Source of the DNA: Butyrivibrio sp. NC2002
GTDB lineage: Bacteria > Bacillota > Clostridia > Lachnospirales > Lachnospiraceae
Direction: 5' to 3'
Assembly: GCF_000702265.1 (NCBI RefSeq)
Contig: NZ_JNKZ01000004.1
Location: 558,001-622,000 of the forward strand
Length of the DNA stretch: 64,000 nucleotides
A model generated the notes under the pieces. That model was not told where the DNA came from, searched no databases, and was given only the letters and a program-made list of their open reading frames with translations. Positions 24,066-34,015 of the stretch are shown piece after piece. Position numbers and translations under genes: made by a program. Position 1 is the first letter of the stretch, and each line of letters opens with the position of its first letter.

Positions 24066-25538
24066 TCAAAAGCTTGAGTAGATAAATGATGAGGCATCAT
24101 AGCCGGGTCCCCATACTCCACACGTAATAACGAATACAGCGGCCACAATATAGATGACCCATCTCATCCAAAGTCCCTGTTTATTGATATTTTCCCTGAC
24201 AATGATCCCTCTGTAATTGCATACGTCAACAATAAACAGAACTATTAAGGATCCAATCATCAGATAAACATCCGGAGCTGACAGTCCAAGTGAAATAAGG
24301 GTTCCATCTGTTATTATCCAGGGCGATATCGTCCACATATTCTTAAGGATAAATGCAGCCTGAGCAAAGCTCTCTGCTCTGAAGAATACCCATCCGATAT
24401 TTACCAGCATAAATGTCACAAAAATCTTGATAAATTTATGTGAAAAGCTCTCTCTGTCTATGTTAAACACATCTACAAGCTTATCTCTTAAAGGCTTTAG
24501 CAGAATTCCTGCAACCTGGAATAAGCCGTGGATAAGTCCCCACACAACAAAAGTCCATGCTGCTCCGTGCCAGAGACCACTTACTGCAAATACGATCATC
24601 AGGTTTATGAGTTTTCTGGTAAGTCCCTTCCTGTTTCCGCCAAGAGGAATATAGATGTAATCCCTAAACCATGTCGAAAGAGATATATGCCATCTTCTCC
24701 AGAACTCTGCAACAGATCCCGACAGATATGGATTTTTAAAGTTATCCATAAGTTTAATTCCCATAAGCTTTGCTGTACCTATGGCAATGTTTGAATAGCC
24801 CGCAAAATCACAGTATATCTGAAGTGTATAACACAGTGTGGCAAGGAACAGAACTCCGCCATCCCTCTGCTCATAATTTGCATATACGCTGTTTACAACC
24901 GTAACAAGTCTGTCAGCGATTATTATCTTCTGGAAATATCCCCACAATATCAAGAGCGCAGCATCTTTTATATCATCCATAGAAACTTTTTTGGGACTCA
25001 CATACTGAGGCAGCATATTTGAAGCTCTCTCAATAGGTCCTGCCGATATCTGCGGAAAAAATGAAATAAATGTCGCAAGTCTTAAGTAGTTGTTTTCAGG
25101 CTCTATTTTTCCCATGTAGCAGTCAGCAATATATCCAATCGCCTGAAACAGATAAAATGATATTCCGGCAGGAAGGATGATATTTAGAACGGGAGCTGTC
25201 TCAGATAGCTTAAAGAAAGACTGAATGCTACTCACAGTATCCATGAGAAAACCTGTGTATTTAAAATACCCAAGCATCAAAACAAGTATCGTTATCGATG
25301 ATACAAGGACAGCCTTTTTCTTTGATCTGTCGCCGTTTTCTCCTCCTACGGCTCTTCCGGCCACATAAGCTACAACAGTAACGAAAAGTAGCAAAATAAG
25401 GAACTTACCGTTTAGCTTATAGTAAAATCCCCAGCTGGCTGCAAGAAACCAGATATATCTGTATTTTTGCGGAATAATGCATGTGATCAAACATGCTGAT
25501 AGTATGAATATCAAAAACTCCAATGATACAAACTGCAT
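24066..25538 (-). CDS. MBOAT-family O-acyltransferase (DltB/AlgI-like)
   Basis: A 490-residue polytopic membrane protein that moves an acyl group (often acetyl) across the membrane for transfer to an extracytoplasmic polymer. Family marks are ISFYLFQAIGYIADCY, the conserved FPQISAGPIERA, AEFWRRWHISLSTWFRDYIY and the catalytic His in VSGLWHGAAWTF. The start is ATG 25538, preceded by a run of seven G in AAGGGGGGG; an in-frame ATG 16 codons earlier lies inside the upstream gene. The upstream SGNH-type protein is the expected extracytoplasmic partner, as in AlgI/AlgJ- or DltB/DltD-like pairs. Confidence 0.93.
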   Translation of the reverse strand: MQFVSLEFLIFILSACLITCIIPQKYRYIWFLAASWGFYYKLNGKFLILLLFVTVVAYVAGRAVGGENGDRSKKKAVLVSSITILVLMLGYFKYTGFLMDTVSSIQSFFKLSETAPVLNIILPAGISFYLFQAIGYIADCYMGKIEPENNYLRLATFISFFPQISAGPIERASNMLPQYVSPKKVSMDDIKDAALLILWGYFQKIIIADRLVTVVNSVYANYEQRDGGVLFLATLCYTLQIYCDFAGYSNIAIGTAKLMGIKLMDNFKNPYLSGSVAEFWRRWHISLSTWFRDYIYIPLGGNRKGLTRKLINLMIVFAVSGLWHGAAWTFVVWGLIHGLFQVAGILLKPLRDKLVDVFNIDRESFSHKFIKIFVTFMLVNIGWVFFRAESFAQAAFILKNMWTISPWIITDGTLISLGLSAPDVYLMIGSLIVLFIVDVCNYRGIIVRENINKQGLWMRWVIYIVAAVFVITCGVWGPGYDASSFIYSSF

Positions 25539-25551
25539 CACTTTCCCCCCC

Positions 25552-27033
25552 TTAATCCGATAAGTAGTCGTAAGTAAATTTATCACAATTGTAGTATTGG
25601 TGCGCTTTTACCTGTCCCTTTTTAAAGAACAGCATCTGTACATCTGTGTAAGCGTAAGCATCCGAATACAGATAATTTGTCTCGAAGTCATCGTTTATAT
25701 ATAGCATTCTGTAGATATCGCCGCCTGCTCCGTAGCTTAGATCTCCTTTAGACGTTGAAACTGTTTGCAAATCCATCTCTCCTGCAAACTCTGTTACATT
25801 TCCCTTATCTGAGATGAAAATATACGGTGCTTTTGTCTCTATGGCTCTATCCAGGACTTCGCCTGCTCCCATAGCCTTTAGTTCCTTCATAAATACAGTA
25901 TCGTAAAAGCTCTTTGATCCGCCTTTAATGCTTATAGCAAAGGTCTGCTTATTCTGAAGAAGCTGCATGTATAGTCCGCTCGTATATATGTCTTCATTGC
26001 CTGTTAGCATCTTTTTCATATTGTCATAGTACTCATCAGCACAGCTCTGCCAGACCTGATATTCAGGATCATCTCTATGGTCGGGAAGATCAAGATTTTC
26101 TGCTATGAAATTCTCAAGGCATTTTGTAACCTTATCTGCTCCTATTACATTGAGGTGTCCGGCATCCTTGAAGTCCATGTCATAGTCGACAAGCCCTTCC
26201 ATATCAAGCATGTTGATAGAATATACTCCATACTCATCTGCAATCTGCTCAGCCGTTTTGGCAGCCTGCTGATTTTCCTCCATGGCAAGGAACGGAAGGG
26301 TCATTACAACCACCTCTATGCCCTGCGCCTTACACTCTTCTATGATCCTTCTTAGATACGTCGTACCTACTGTTTCTCCCGGAAGTCCTCCGGTATCAAG
26401 GTCAGTATATTCAAAATCATAGCCATGGATGTTATAGAGCATATCGGCACCCATAAGGGTATTTATCTTTGATGTGCCGCTTAGTCTTTTTACATCATCT
26501 GAAGTGATCTCTTTCCATCTGTCATGATAAACGATAAAGTCGAAAAGATACTGCATCTTTATGTCCTTATCCTCTATCATGTCATTTATCGCCTGCACCT
26601 TGGTTTTTCCAAGTGGAAATCTGTCTATATTAAGGTGCAGCTCATCGCTTGTAACATTCGCATTTGGATCGTCTATATAGCGAATGTCGTTTTCCAGCAT
26701 ATATGCGTCTACAAACACAACCTTGGGCTTACAATAATCAAGAGCCAGCTTCATTTGCCAGTAACTGGACATCAGAACACTGCCGTAACCTCCCAGATTA
26801 TATGCTGTAACGCCCAGATCCTCATATAATTCAATCGGATTTATTCCGTTTATTACATGGGATGATCCAATAATAAATGCATCAATGTGGTTCTTTTTGG
26901 CCTCCCTTACAAACATTTCATTTTTCTCATAACTTGATTTTCTCTCAACAACGAGACTTACCGCAAACAAGCATGAAAAAAACAGGATCAGAAATATAAC
27001 TGTTTTTAATAAATTCCCTAATTTCCCCTTCAT
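25552..27033 (-). CDS. Membrane-anchored SGNH-hydrolase-like protein (DltD/AlgJ-type role)
   Basis: A 493-residue protein with an N-terminal signal anchor (about residues 8-25) and a large outer domain. The GDS-like nucleophile block is IIGSSHVINGINP and the Asp-His pair is in FKDAGHLNVIGADK, so the SGNH catalytic set looks complete. Such proteins work with an MBOAT partner to acylate a surface polysaccharide; the MBOAT gene follows after 13 bases. The C-terminal 150 residues are not recognised. The start is set at ATG 27033 (GAGAGGG upstream, spacing short); a TTG four codons earlier is the alternative. Confidence 0.82.
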   Translation of the reverse strand: MKGKLGNLLKTVIFLILFFSCLFAVSLVVERKSSYEKNEMFVREAKKNHIDAFIIGSSHVINGINPIELYEDLGVTAYNLGGYGSVLMSSYWQMKLALDYCKPKVVFVDAYMLENDIRYIDDPNANVTSDELHLNIDRFPLGKTKVQAINDMIEDKDIKMQYLFDFIVYHDRWKEITSDDVKRLSGTSKINTLMGADMLYNIHGYDFEYTDLDTGGLPGETVGTTYLRRIIEECKAQGIEVVVMTLPFLAMEENQQAAKTAEQIADEYGVYSINMLDMEGLVDYDMDFKDAGHLNVIGADKVTKCLENFIAENLDLPDHRDDPEYQVWQSCADEYYDNMKKMLTGNEDIYTSGLYMQLLQNKQTFAISIKGGSKSFYDTVFMKELKAMGAGEVLDRAIETKAPYIFISDKGNVTEFAGEMDLQTVSTSKGDLSYGAGGDIYRMLYINDDFETNYLYSDAYAYTDVQMLFFKKGQVKAHQYYNCDKFTYDYLSD

Positions 27034-27050
27034 ACACCCTCTCAATATCT

Positions 27051-29156
27051 TTACATTTTAAAGAAGTTTGTAGACCAGAAGGCCTCCTCATTTACTGCTG
27101 TTATTCTGCTGTACTGCAGAACCACTGCGGACTGGGCACCGTATGTCCTTACAAGCTTTCCGTTTTTTATGTTATAGCACAGTTTATCCGTCTTAAATCC
27201 CTGCCTGCTGCTCTCCATAACTCTTATAAGTCTTGCTTCCATCGGTATTCCCAAAGGAGTAACGTCTATCTCCTTAATTGTCTCATACTCTCCGCAATTT
27301 ATAACCACTATTGTGGCGCAAATTCTGTTAAATCTGCCGTATGCAAGAATATTATCTCCGGCATCAAGCTTTCTTAGTGAGCCTGTCCTTAATTCCATAT
27401 TTGACTTGTGGATATGGATCATTTCCCTGTGAAAATCGATCATGTCAATATCTTCAAGTCCCCATGGATATGTTCTTCTGTTATCGGGGTCGGTAAAACC
27501 GCATACTCCCGCTTCATCACCATAATAGATCGTGGGAGCTCCCGGCCATGTCATTTGCAGTACTACGGCCTGCCTCATAACTGCCTTGTTCACGCCTGCT
27601 TCAGCTGCTGCAAAGCCTAAGTTGCTACATCTTCCCACCATTTTGTTAGTTCTTGTAAGAAATCTTGAATGGTCATGGTTTGACAGCTCGTTCATAGCAA
27701 CCTGAAGCGATGAGCATACAAAATTCTCCGACATTGCTTCGGTCATTCTTATCCAGAATGCTTCTACATTACCAACCAGATCTTCCCGATAATCATCACT
27801 GTGCTTTTCCATTCCTGTAAGAAGATAGGAAACCGGCTCCATAAAGGCATCGTAGTTCATTACACTGTCCCACTCATCTCCTCGCAGCCAGTTCTCTGCA
27901 ATTCCATAGTGCTCAGCAAGAATAAGTGCATCCGGCTTTACTCTCTTTACAGCTTTTCTGAATTTTTTCCAGAATTCATGATTATATTCGGAAGAATGTC
28001 CAAGGTCTGCTGCCACATCCAGTCTCCATCCGTCCGCATTATAAGGCTCTGACACCCATTTTTCTGCGATTTTCAGGATGTAATCCTCGAGAGCTTTACT
28101 GCCTTCATAGTTTAATTTAGGCAGTGTATCGTATCCCCACCATCCATCGTAGTTTTCGTTATATGGCCATTTATCCTTATGGAATCCAAAAAAATCATGA
28201 TATGGACTGTCCTTTGAAACATAAGCTCCCTTTTCATAATTCTTTGAGCCCTCATATATTCTCTCTTTGTCAAGCCACTTATTAAACGATCCACAGTGGT
28301 TAAACACTCCGTCAAGGATAACTTTTATTCCTCTTTTATGAGCTTCTTCAACTGTCTTTATAAAAAGCTCATCAGATGCTTCAAGGTTCTTAATATTCGT
28401 CACCCTGTCTATATATCTGGTGGCATCCTTATTATGCTCTCCATCCTCAAGGAGTTTTCCCTCATCAGATACGATCTTACCAAAATGAGGATCTATATGG
28501 TCATAGTCCTGAGTGTCGTATTTATGACTTGATGGTGATACAAATAGAGGATTGAAATATATAACATCTATTCCAAGATCCTTTAAATAATCCAGCTTAT
28601 CTATAACTCCCTGCAGATCTCCGCCATAGAATTCCCGTATATCTCCTATAGGATCAGGATCCTTTCGCCAGTTCGTAACTCTTACTGATCTGCCACCAAC
28701 GTATTCATATTCATCTGTTAAAACATCATTGTCAGGGTCACCGTTTCTGAATCTGTCTACAAAAATCTGATACATCACAGCGCCCTTGGCCCAATCAGGT
28801 GTGGAAAAATCCGGGATCAGTCGAAATTTCAATCTGTCCGGCATTACTGAAGTAGCCCCTCCCTGATCATAGTACAGAACCATGTCAGGTGATTTAATAA
28901 CAAAATAGTAGTGGATCATTTTCTCATCTTCTGGGATTTCAACCTTTGCCATGTAATAGGCATTGTCATCCTCTATCTGATGAAGATCCATTTTATAATT
29001 TATTGTTTCTTTTCTTGTTTCCCAAATCAGACTAACATCTACCGCATCATCCTTGGAACACCTGAAATACAGGTAAGCCTTGCTTCCTGCCTTAGGTTCG
29101 GTAGGTTGTAAATAGTCCAATGTCATATCATGGAACAGTTTGTTCCTTGCTATCAT
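27051..29156 (-). CDS. GH13 alpha-glucan hydrolase, neopullulanase/cyclomaltodextrinase type
   Basis: A 701-residue cytoplasmic glycosidase (no signal peptide). An N-terminal beta-sandwich (about 1-115) as in neopullulanases precedes the GH13 barrel: YQIFVDRF (129-136), VIYFNPLF, GVFNHCG, nucleophile Asp380 in GWRLDVAADL, acid/base Glu415 in LILAEHYG and transition-state Asp495 in LSNHDHSRF. The C-terminal beta domain follows. Expected role is breakdown of imported maltodextrin, cyclodextrin or pullulan fragments. AGGAGC precedes the ATG. It is the first gene of a run with the SGNH and MBOAT genes (17-base gap), which is an unusual partnership. Confidence 0.93.
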   Translation of the reverse strand: MIARNKLFHDMTLDYLQPTEPKAGSKAYLYFRCSKDDAVDVSLIWETRKETINYKMDLHQIEDDNAYYMAKVEIPEDEKMIHYYFVIKSPDMVLYYDQGGATSVMPDRLKFRLIPDFSTPDWAKGAVMYQIFVDRFRNGDPDNDVLTDEYEYVGGRSVRVTNWRKDPDPIGDIREFYGGDLQGVIDKLDYLKDLGIDVIYFNPLFVSPSSHKYDTQDYDHIDPHFGKIVSDEGKLLEDGEHNKDATRYIDRVTNIKNLEASDELFIKTVEEAHKRGIKVILDGVFNHCGSFNKWLDKERIYEGSKNYEKGAYVSKDSPYHDFFGFHKDKWPYNENYDGWWGYDTLPKLNYEGSKALEDYILKIAEKWVSEPYNADGWRLDVAADLGHSSEYNHEFWKKFRKAVKRVKPDALILAEHYGIAENWLRGDEWDSVMNYDAFMEPVSYLLTGMEKHSDDYREDLVGNVEAFWIRMTEAMSENFVCSSLQVAMNELSNHDHSRFLTRTNKMVGRCSNLGFAAAEAGVNKAVMRQAVVLQMTWPGAPTIYYGDEAGVCGFTDPDNRRTYPWGLEDIDMIDFHREMIHIHKSNMELRTGSLRKLDAGDNILAYGRFNRICATIVVINCGEYETIKEIDVTPLGIPMEARLIRVMESSRQGFKTDKLCYNIKNGKLVRTYGAQSAVVLQYSRITAVNEEAFWSTNFFKM

Positions 29157-29192
29157 AGAACAGCTCCTGCTAACTAATTTCCCCTTATATGC

Positions 29193-29224
29193 AAAAAAGA
29201 CAGCTTAGGGATGCTGTCTTTTTT
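29193..29224 (-). terminator. Terminator after ftsH
   Basis: AAAAAAGACAGC (29193-29204) pairs perfectly with GCTGTCTTTTTT (29213-29224). It divides the ftsH operon from the GH13 operon. Confidence 0.88.
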
Positions 29225-29283
29225 AGAGAAGGTATTTCTTTCTTATGGGTATAGCAAAAAACTTTAAATGTATTGGGGGTTAC

Positions 29284-29314
29284 GTGATTATATTATCACT
29301 CGATTATATTATCG
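29284..29314. repeat. Two tandem palindromic boxes between ftsH and the GH13 gene
   Basis: GTGATTATATTATCAC (29284-29299) and CGATTATATTATCG (29301-29314) share the core GATTATATTATC and each has inverted arms. They lie upstream of the GH13 operon on the minus strand but on the far side of the terminator, so an operator role is only possible. Confidence 0.3.
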
Positions 29315-29377
29315 TAAATGCTCACATTTCACAAAATAACCAAAAACCCCTACAGCTTTTTGTAAGTATTGCACAAG

Positions 29378-31300
29378 TCAAATCTTATCCGCAAGTGCAA
29401 CTACATCCTCCACAAAAGAATCAGCTTTATTTGTATCAATCGCAGAACTTGATGACAGTCCAGTGCCTTCTACAGAGCGAAGTTCGAACAGATCCTCAAA
29501 TTCTTTGCGGCCAATTTTTTCTTTTTCTATTAAGAGATTGGCACATTTGTGCAATACATCTTCATGGCTCTTAATTATTTCCTTCGCCTTGCTGTAGCAA
29601 AGATCGATGATCACCTTGACCTGCTTATCGATCTCACCCGCCATAAGCTCGGAATTTCTCTTGTTGTGCTGAATATCATATCCAATAAATACATCCTCTT
29701 CCTGTTCGTTGTAATTGATGATACCTATTGTCTTTGACATTCCGTATACAGTAACCATCTTCCTTGCGATACTGGTTGCTTTCTGGATATCGCTTGAAGC
29801 ACCTGTTGTGATATCGCCAAATATGATCTCTTCGGCTATTCTTCCTCCAAGTGCAACCATTATCTCCTGCAGCATCTTGCCCTTTGTAAGGAACATTTCG
29901 TCCTTCTCGGGAAGAGGCATTGTATATCCTGCAGCACCAACGCCTGTGGGAATTACCGATACCGTGTATACAGGTCCAACATCAGGAAGCACATGATACA
30001 AAATAGCATGCCCTGCTTCGTGATAAGCAGTGATCTTCTTTTCCTTGTCTGAAATGATATGACTGCGTTTTTCTGTTCCAATACCAACCTGAACAAAAGC
30101 TTTCTGAATATCCTTCTGCTGAATATAATTGCGGTTATCCATAGCTGCATTTATCGCAGCCTCATTAAGAAGGTTCTCAAGGTCAGCACCTGTAAAACCT
30201 GCTGTAGTCTGAGCAATGCTTGATAATTCAACATCCTCGGCAAGAGGTTTGTTCTTGGCATGAACCTTAAGGATCTCTTCTCTTCCTCTTACGTCGGGTC
30301 TTGCTACAGTTATCTTTCTGTCAAAACGTCCGGGTCTTAATATAGCGGGATCAAGAATGTCCACACGGTTTGTTGCAGCCATTACGATGATTCCTTCATT
30401 TACTCCAAATCCGTCCATCTCAACAAGGAGCTGGTTAAGAGTCTGCTCTCTTTCATCGTGTCCGCCGCCCATACCGGTTCCGCGTCGTCTTGCAACTGCA
30501 TCTATCTCATCGATAAATATGATACAAGGTGAGTTTTTCTTGGCATCAAGGAAAAGATCTCTTACTCTTGATGCACCTACACCGACAAACATTTCAACGA
30601 AATCCGAACCGGAGATACTAAAGAACGGAACCCCTGCTTCACCTGCTACAGCTCTTGCAAGGAGTGTCTTACCTGTTCCGGGAGCACCCTCCAGCAGTAC
30701 ACCCTTGGGTATTCTTGCTCCTACTCTGGTAAACTTGGAAGCGTCCTTCAAAAACTCTATGATCTCAACAAGCTGTTCCTTTTCCTCAACAAGTCCGGCA
30801 ACATCATCCAGCTTTATCTTATTATCGACGCCTGTGAATAAGCGGGCTCTGCTTTTTCCAAAGCTCATCATCCTGTTGTTTCCGGAAGACTGACCCTGGG
30901 CATTGTTCATCATAACAAATAAGAATACCAGCACCAAAAGTCCTACAAGTATCGGGATGATCAAACTAAGAAGAAGGTTCTGCCCCGGAACATCTCTCAC
31001 TACAGGATCGACCTGATGCTCTACAAGAATCTCTTCAATAGCCGCTACATCCGTTACATATAAGAGCTTATTAGAGCCGTCTGTAAGAGTTATCTCAACA
31101 GCACCCGTAGGTGTTTCTTCATTTGGAATGATCTCAGCCGAATAAACCTTGTTATCTTCAAGGTCATCTATCAGCTGTCCTCTCGTATATGCAGCACCTG
31201 ATCCTCCGTTTCTTACCTTTCCGTACTCAAGAAAAGCAAGTGCCAGAAGAAGTATTATTATAAGACCGAAATAAAAATTAAAGCCTTTGTTTTTACCCAC
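29378..31300 (-). CDS. ftsH: ATP-dependent zinc metalloprotease FtsH
   Basis: Membrane-bound AAA+ protease that degrades misfolded membrane and short-lived soluble proteins. Two membrane helices (about 9-25 and 109-131) flank the outer domain. The AAA module has Walker A GAPGTGKT (205-212), Walker B IIFIDEID, the pore loop in EMFVGVGAS and the second region of homology [18 protein letters not shown]. The Zn site is HEAGH (427-431). Length is normal at 640. The start is GTG 31300 with GAGGAC upstream. It is the last gene of the conserved tilS-hpt-ftsH block. Confidence 0.98.
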   Translation of the reverse strand: MGKNKGFNFYFGLIIILLLALAFLEYGKVRNGGSGAAYTRGQLIDDLEDNKVYSAEIIPNEETPTGAVEITLTDGSNKLLYVTDVAAIEEILVEHQVDPVVRDVPGQNLLLSLIIPILVGLLVLVFLFVMMNNAQGQSSGNNRMMSFGKSRARLFTGVDNKIKLDDVAGLVEEKEQLVEIIEFLKDASKFTRVGARIPKGVLLEGAPGTGKTLLARAVAGEAGVPFFSISGSDFVEMFVGVGASRVRDLFLDAKKNSPCIIFIDEIDAVARRRGTGMGGGHDEREQTLNQLLVEMDGFGVNEGIIVMAATNRVDILDPAILRPGRFDRKITVARPDVRGREEILKVHAKNKPLAEDVELSSIAQTTAGFTGADLENLLNEAAINAAMDNRNYIQQKDIQKAFVQVGIGTEKRSHIISDKEKKITAYHEAGHAILYHVLPDVGPVYTVSVIPTGVGAAGYTMPLPEKDEMFLTKGKMLQEIMVALGGRIAEEIIFGDITTGASSDIQKATSIARKMVTVYGMSKTIGIINYNEQEEDVFIGYDIQHNKRNSELMAGEIDKQVKVIIDLCYSKAKEIIKSHEDVLHKCANLLIEKEKIGRKEFEDLFELRSVEGTGLSSSSAIDTNKADSFVEDVVALADKI

Positions 31301-31330
31301 TATTTTGTCCTCTTGATCTTAATATTTGAA

Positions 31331-31855
31331 TTAATCGAATTCAACCACTCCGATGTAAGGAAGATTTCTATATCTCTGATCGTAGTCAAGACCGTAGCCT
31401 ACAACAAACTCATCAGGAATCTCAAATCCTGTGTAATCTACATGCACGTCCATAACTCTTCTCTCAGGCTTATCAAGAAGTGTGCAAAGCTTGATGCTTG
31501 CAGGGCCTCTGTCTCCAAGCATTTTAAGCAGATAGCTGAGAGTTCTGCCTGAATCCACGATATCTTCAACTACGAGAACATCCTTATCCTTAAGGGGTTC
31601 ATCAAGGTCCTTAACGATCTTAACAACACCGCTTGACTTGGTAGATGAGCCATAGCTTGATGCTGACATGAAGTCCATTGTTACAGGAACTGTAATTCTC
31701 TTTGCAAGCTCACACATAAAGAATGTGCCGCCCTTAAGAACACATACAAGATGTACTGTCTTTCCTGCATAATCCTTACTGATCTGATCACCGATCTGCT
31801 GAATTCTCTTGTCTACTTCCTCTTCTGAAAGAAGAACTCTCACTGATTCTGCCAT
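31331..31855 (-). CDS. hpt: Hypoxanthine phosphoribosyltransferase
   Basis: Purine salvage enzyme making IMP (and GMP) from hypoxanthine (guanine) and PRPP. The PRPP motif is VVEDIVDSGRT (95-105), the flexible loop region SASSYGSSTKSSG precedes it, and LLDKPERR with VVGYGLDYDQRYRN closes the protein. Length 174 is typical. AGAGAGGCAG precedes the ATG. It lies between tilS (24-base gap) and ftsH (30-base gap), the classic Firmicutes order. Confidence 0.97.
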   Translation of the reverse strand: MAESVRVLLSEEEVDKRIQQIGDQISKDYAGKTVHLVCVLKGGTFFMCELAKRITVPVTMDFMSASSYGSSTKSSGVVKIVKDLDEPLKDKDVLVVEDIVDSGRTLSYLLKMLGDRGPASIKLCTLLDKPERRVMDVHVDYTGFEIPDEFVVGYGLDYDQRYRNLPYIGVVEFD

Positions 31856-31879
31856 TACTGCCTCTCTTCCGGGAGAAAC

Positions 31880-33340
31880 TCATCTCCCTTTAACTAACTG
31901 TAAACTTGTAACTTCTACTGCTAAAATCTGACTTGTACTCTCACCTATCTTGTATTTGTCATTCATACGAAATCCGGGGATCCATATAACTTCCTCATCA
32001 TCCGCAAAAATGATCAGCTCTTCCCTCATATGTGCAGGGATTTTCTCATCGATCATTAGCTTTTTCAATGTCTTTGTCCCATTGGAAACTGAAATCCTGT
32101 CTCCCTTTTCTCTGGTCCTGAACGACATAGTATTATTTATTTTATCATAATCAAGCCATTTCGTATATTCTCCCGTCGGTATTTCTTTGGTATTGTCCGC
32201 AGGAAAAAGACACAGCCTGACTTCTCCAAGCCCCGGCAAATCGAAGGTTTCCTTGCCTTTTGTTGTAAGCTCATTTTTAGATATCCTTACCTTGCTATAG
32301 TTTCCTTTTTCTTTTTTGCCTCCGGTATTTTCTGTCTTATCTTTTTTACAAAAGCTCATCTTATTGTAAGCTCTTGTCACCGTTATCTTGTAAGGCAGGT
32401 CATAGCTTTTTGTTCCGGCACTATTCTCTGCCATCTCAATAAGAGCATCTATATGCGCTGCAGTAATATCCTTAATCCCCGGTAAAATCTCCTTTAGTGC
32501 AAGCATCATAAGTCTTTCTTTTACAAATGGTGAAATATCCTGCAGCTTATCAAGGTCAATTACGAGCTCTCCGTCTTTTGTGACAGATGAAGCATTAAGA
32601 ACCAGCCTCGCCTTATCTTCAATATAATCATCTATATCTGACAAAAATGCTGCTGCCTCCGCAACATGCCTTACAGCGCCCTTGTTTATTTCCTTTTCTG
32701 CAACCGGAAGGATGTTATGCCTTATCCTGTTTCTTGTGAATTCATCCGTATTGTTACTCTGATCTACGCAAAAGTCCTGTCCGATAGAATGTAAGTATTC
32801 CTCAATTTCAGCTCTCGAAAGTGGCAGGATCGGTCTTATGATCGTATGATTTCCATGTTTTCTTACAGGTTTTATGCCTGATAATCCCTTAAGCTTCGTT
32901 CCTCGGAATAAATTGTGTAGCATGGTTTCAGCCTGATCGTTGGTATTATGGGCAGTTGCGATAAGGACCTTCGTTCCTTTTTCCTTCTCTATCTTATCAG
33001 CAATTTCCTCAAATGCCTTGTATCTTTCAATCCTTCCCGCTTCCTCTTCGGACAATCCGCTTTCCCTGAATATTCTGGGAATATCCACATCCTTTCTGTG
33101 AAAAGGTATGTTATATTTTTCGCACAGTTTTTCTACAAAAAAAGCCTCTCCTTCCGCTTCCTTCCGTATCATGTGGTTTATGTGTATTACCTCCAAATTA
33201 AAAGAAAGCTCCTTGGATAAGCTCATTAATATATAAAAAAGGCAGACAGAATCAGCGCCTCCGGAAACTCCGGCAAGCACTGTCTCTCCACCATTTATCA
33301 TTTTTTCCTTATTTATGAAATTTCTTACTCTGTCAATCAT
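31880..33340 (-). CDS. tilS: tRNA(Ile)-lysidine synthetase
   Basis: Adds lysine to C34 of the AUA-reading tRNA-Ile, essential for decoding. The N-terminal PP-loop is SGGADS (26-31), followed by HINHMIRKEA, ATAHNTNDQAETMLHNLFRG and the SRAEIEEYLHS region; the C-terminal domain (about 385-480) has GDRISV and KLMIDEKIPAHMR. At 486 residues it is slightly longer than average because of a Lys-rich insert near residue 345 (KTENTGGKKEKG). Its ATG overlaps the divIC stop by one base (TAATG). Confidence 0.96.
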   Translation of the reverse strand: MIDRVRNFINKEKMINGGETVLAGVSGGADSVCLFYILMSLSKELSFNLEVIHINHMIRKEAEGEAFFVEKLCEKYNIPFHRKDVDIPRIFRESGLSEEEAGRIERYKAFEEIADKIEKEKGTKVLIATAHNTNDQAETMLHNLFRGTKLKGLSGIKPVRKHGNHTIIRPILPLSRAEIEEYLHSIGQDFCVDQSNNTDEFTRNRIRHNILPVAEKEINKGAVRHVAEAAAFLSDIDDYIEDKARLVLNASSVTKDGELVIDLDKLQDISPFVKERLMMLALKEILPGIKDITAAHIDALIEMAENSAGTKSYDLPYKITVTRAYNKMSFCKKDKTENTGGKKEKGNYSKVRISKNELTTKGKETFDLPGLGEVRLCLFPADNTKEIPTGEYTKWLDYDKINNTMSFRTREKGDRISVSNGTKTLKKLMIDEKIPAHMREELIIFADDEEVIWIPGFRMNDKYKIGESTSQILAVEVTSLQLVKGR

Positions 33341-33657
33341 TATTTACCGGCACCGCTATCCTTGAATATTATCTCTCCAGGATAAACAAGTCCCAATTTT
33401 TCCTTCGCTACTTCTTCGATATATTTTCTGGTTGTCGTATATGTTTCAAACTCAGCAATGTCTGCTGTTCTTTGTTCTTCACTCTCTATCTGAGTCTGAA
33501 GAGCAGTTATCCTGTCGTTATAGCTCTTTTGCTTCTGCAAAAGACCAACGCTCTTTATCGACACAACAACAAGCAGTAACAAAACTGCTACTGTAGCAAG
33601 CATCATTCCATATTTATTTTGCGTATTTGTCTGCTTGTATTTTGCTCTTACTGCCAT
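33340..33657 (-). CDS. divIC: Septum formation initiator, DivIC/FtsB family
   Basis: A 105-residue bitopic division protein. A short cytoplasmic N-terminus is followed by one helix (about 17-37, MMLATVAVLLLLVVVSIKSVG) and a coiled coil (about 40-70), then YIEEVAKEKLGLVYPGEIIFK, the C-terminal DivIC motif. It is expected to join FtsL and DivIB in the divisome. Gene position between rqcP and tilS is that of divIC in Bacillus. A 105-base gap separates it from rqcP. Confidence 0.92.
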   Translation of the reverse strand: MAVRAKYKQTNTQNKYGMMLATVAVLLLLVVVSIKSVGLLQKQKSYNDRITALQTQIESEEQRTADIAEFETYTTTRKYIEEVAKEKLGLVYPGEIIFKDSGAGK

Positions 33658-33762
33658 TTTCCCTCATATCCAGAACCCGATTCTCGTTTTTTCGGATTCT
33701 CTCCCTATTTATATTCTAATACACACAGATTTAAGTGTCAATTTACCTCAGTTTCCGGCAAT

Positions 33763-34002
33763 TTAAATATATCGATAAAGCGAAGATACATCCTCTTTAT
33801 GGATAGTTTCTTTCACATCAAGGACTTCTACCTTCACATCCTTGTTGCCAAAGCCGATCGTGATGATGTCGCCTGCCTTAACTTCTGCTGATGCCTTGGC
33901 TACTCTGTCATTTATCATAACTCTCCCGGCATCGCAGGCATCATTGGCAACTGTTCTTCTTTTTATAAGTCTTGTAACTTTAAGGTATTTGTCTAATCTC
34001 AT
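33763..34002 (-). CDS. rqcP: S4-domain RNA-binding protein RqcP (YabO)
   Basis: A 79-residue protein that is essentially one S4 domain: MRLDKYLKVTRLIKRRTVANDACDAGRVMIND. In Bacillus, RqcP works with RqcH in ribosome quality control, adding poly-alanine tails to stalled nascent chains. The gene lies just upstream of divIC-tilS-hpt-ftsH as in relatives, but yabP and yabQ, which follow yabO in spore formers, are absent. The upstream PEGA gene ends only 13 bases before its start, so the two are cotranscribed. Confidence 0.93.
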   Translation of the reverse strand: MRLDKYLKVTRLIKRRTVANDACDAGRVMINDRVAKASAEVKAGDIITIGFGNKDVKVEVLDVKETIHKEDVSSLYRYI

Positions 34003-34015
34003 TAATTATCTCCAA

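Noticed and set aside
30357-30893. 178-codon plus-strand frame opposite ftsH
   Set aside because: Shadow of the conserved AAA region of ftsH; composition rich in Ser/Pro/Thr as expected for antisense frames.
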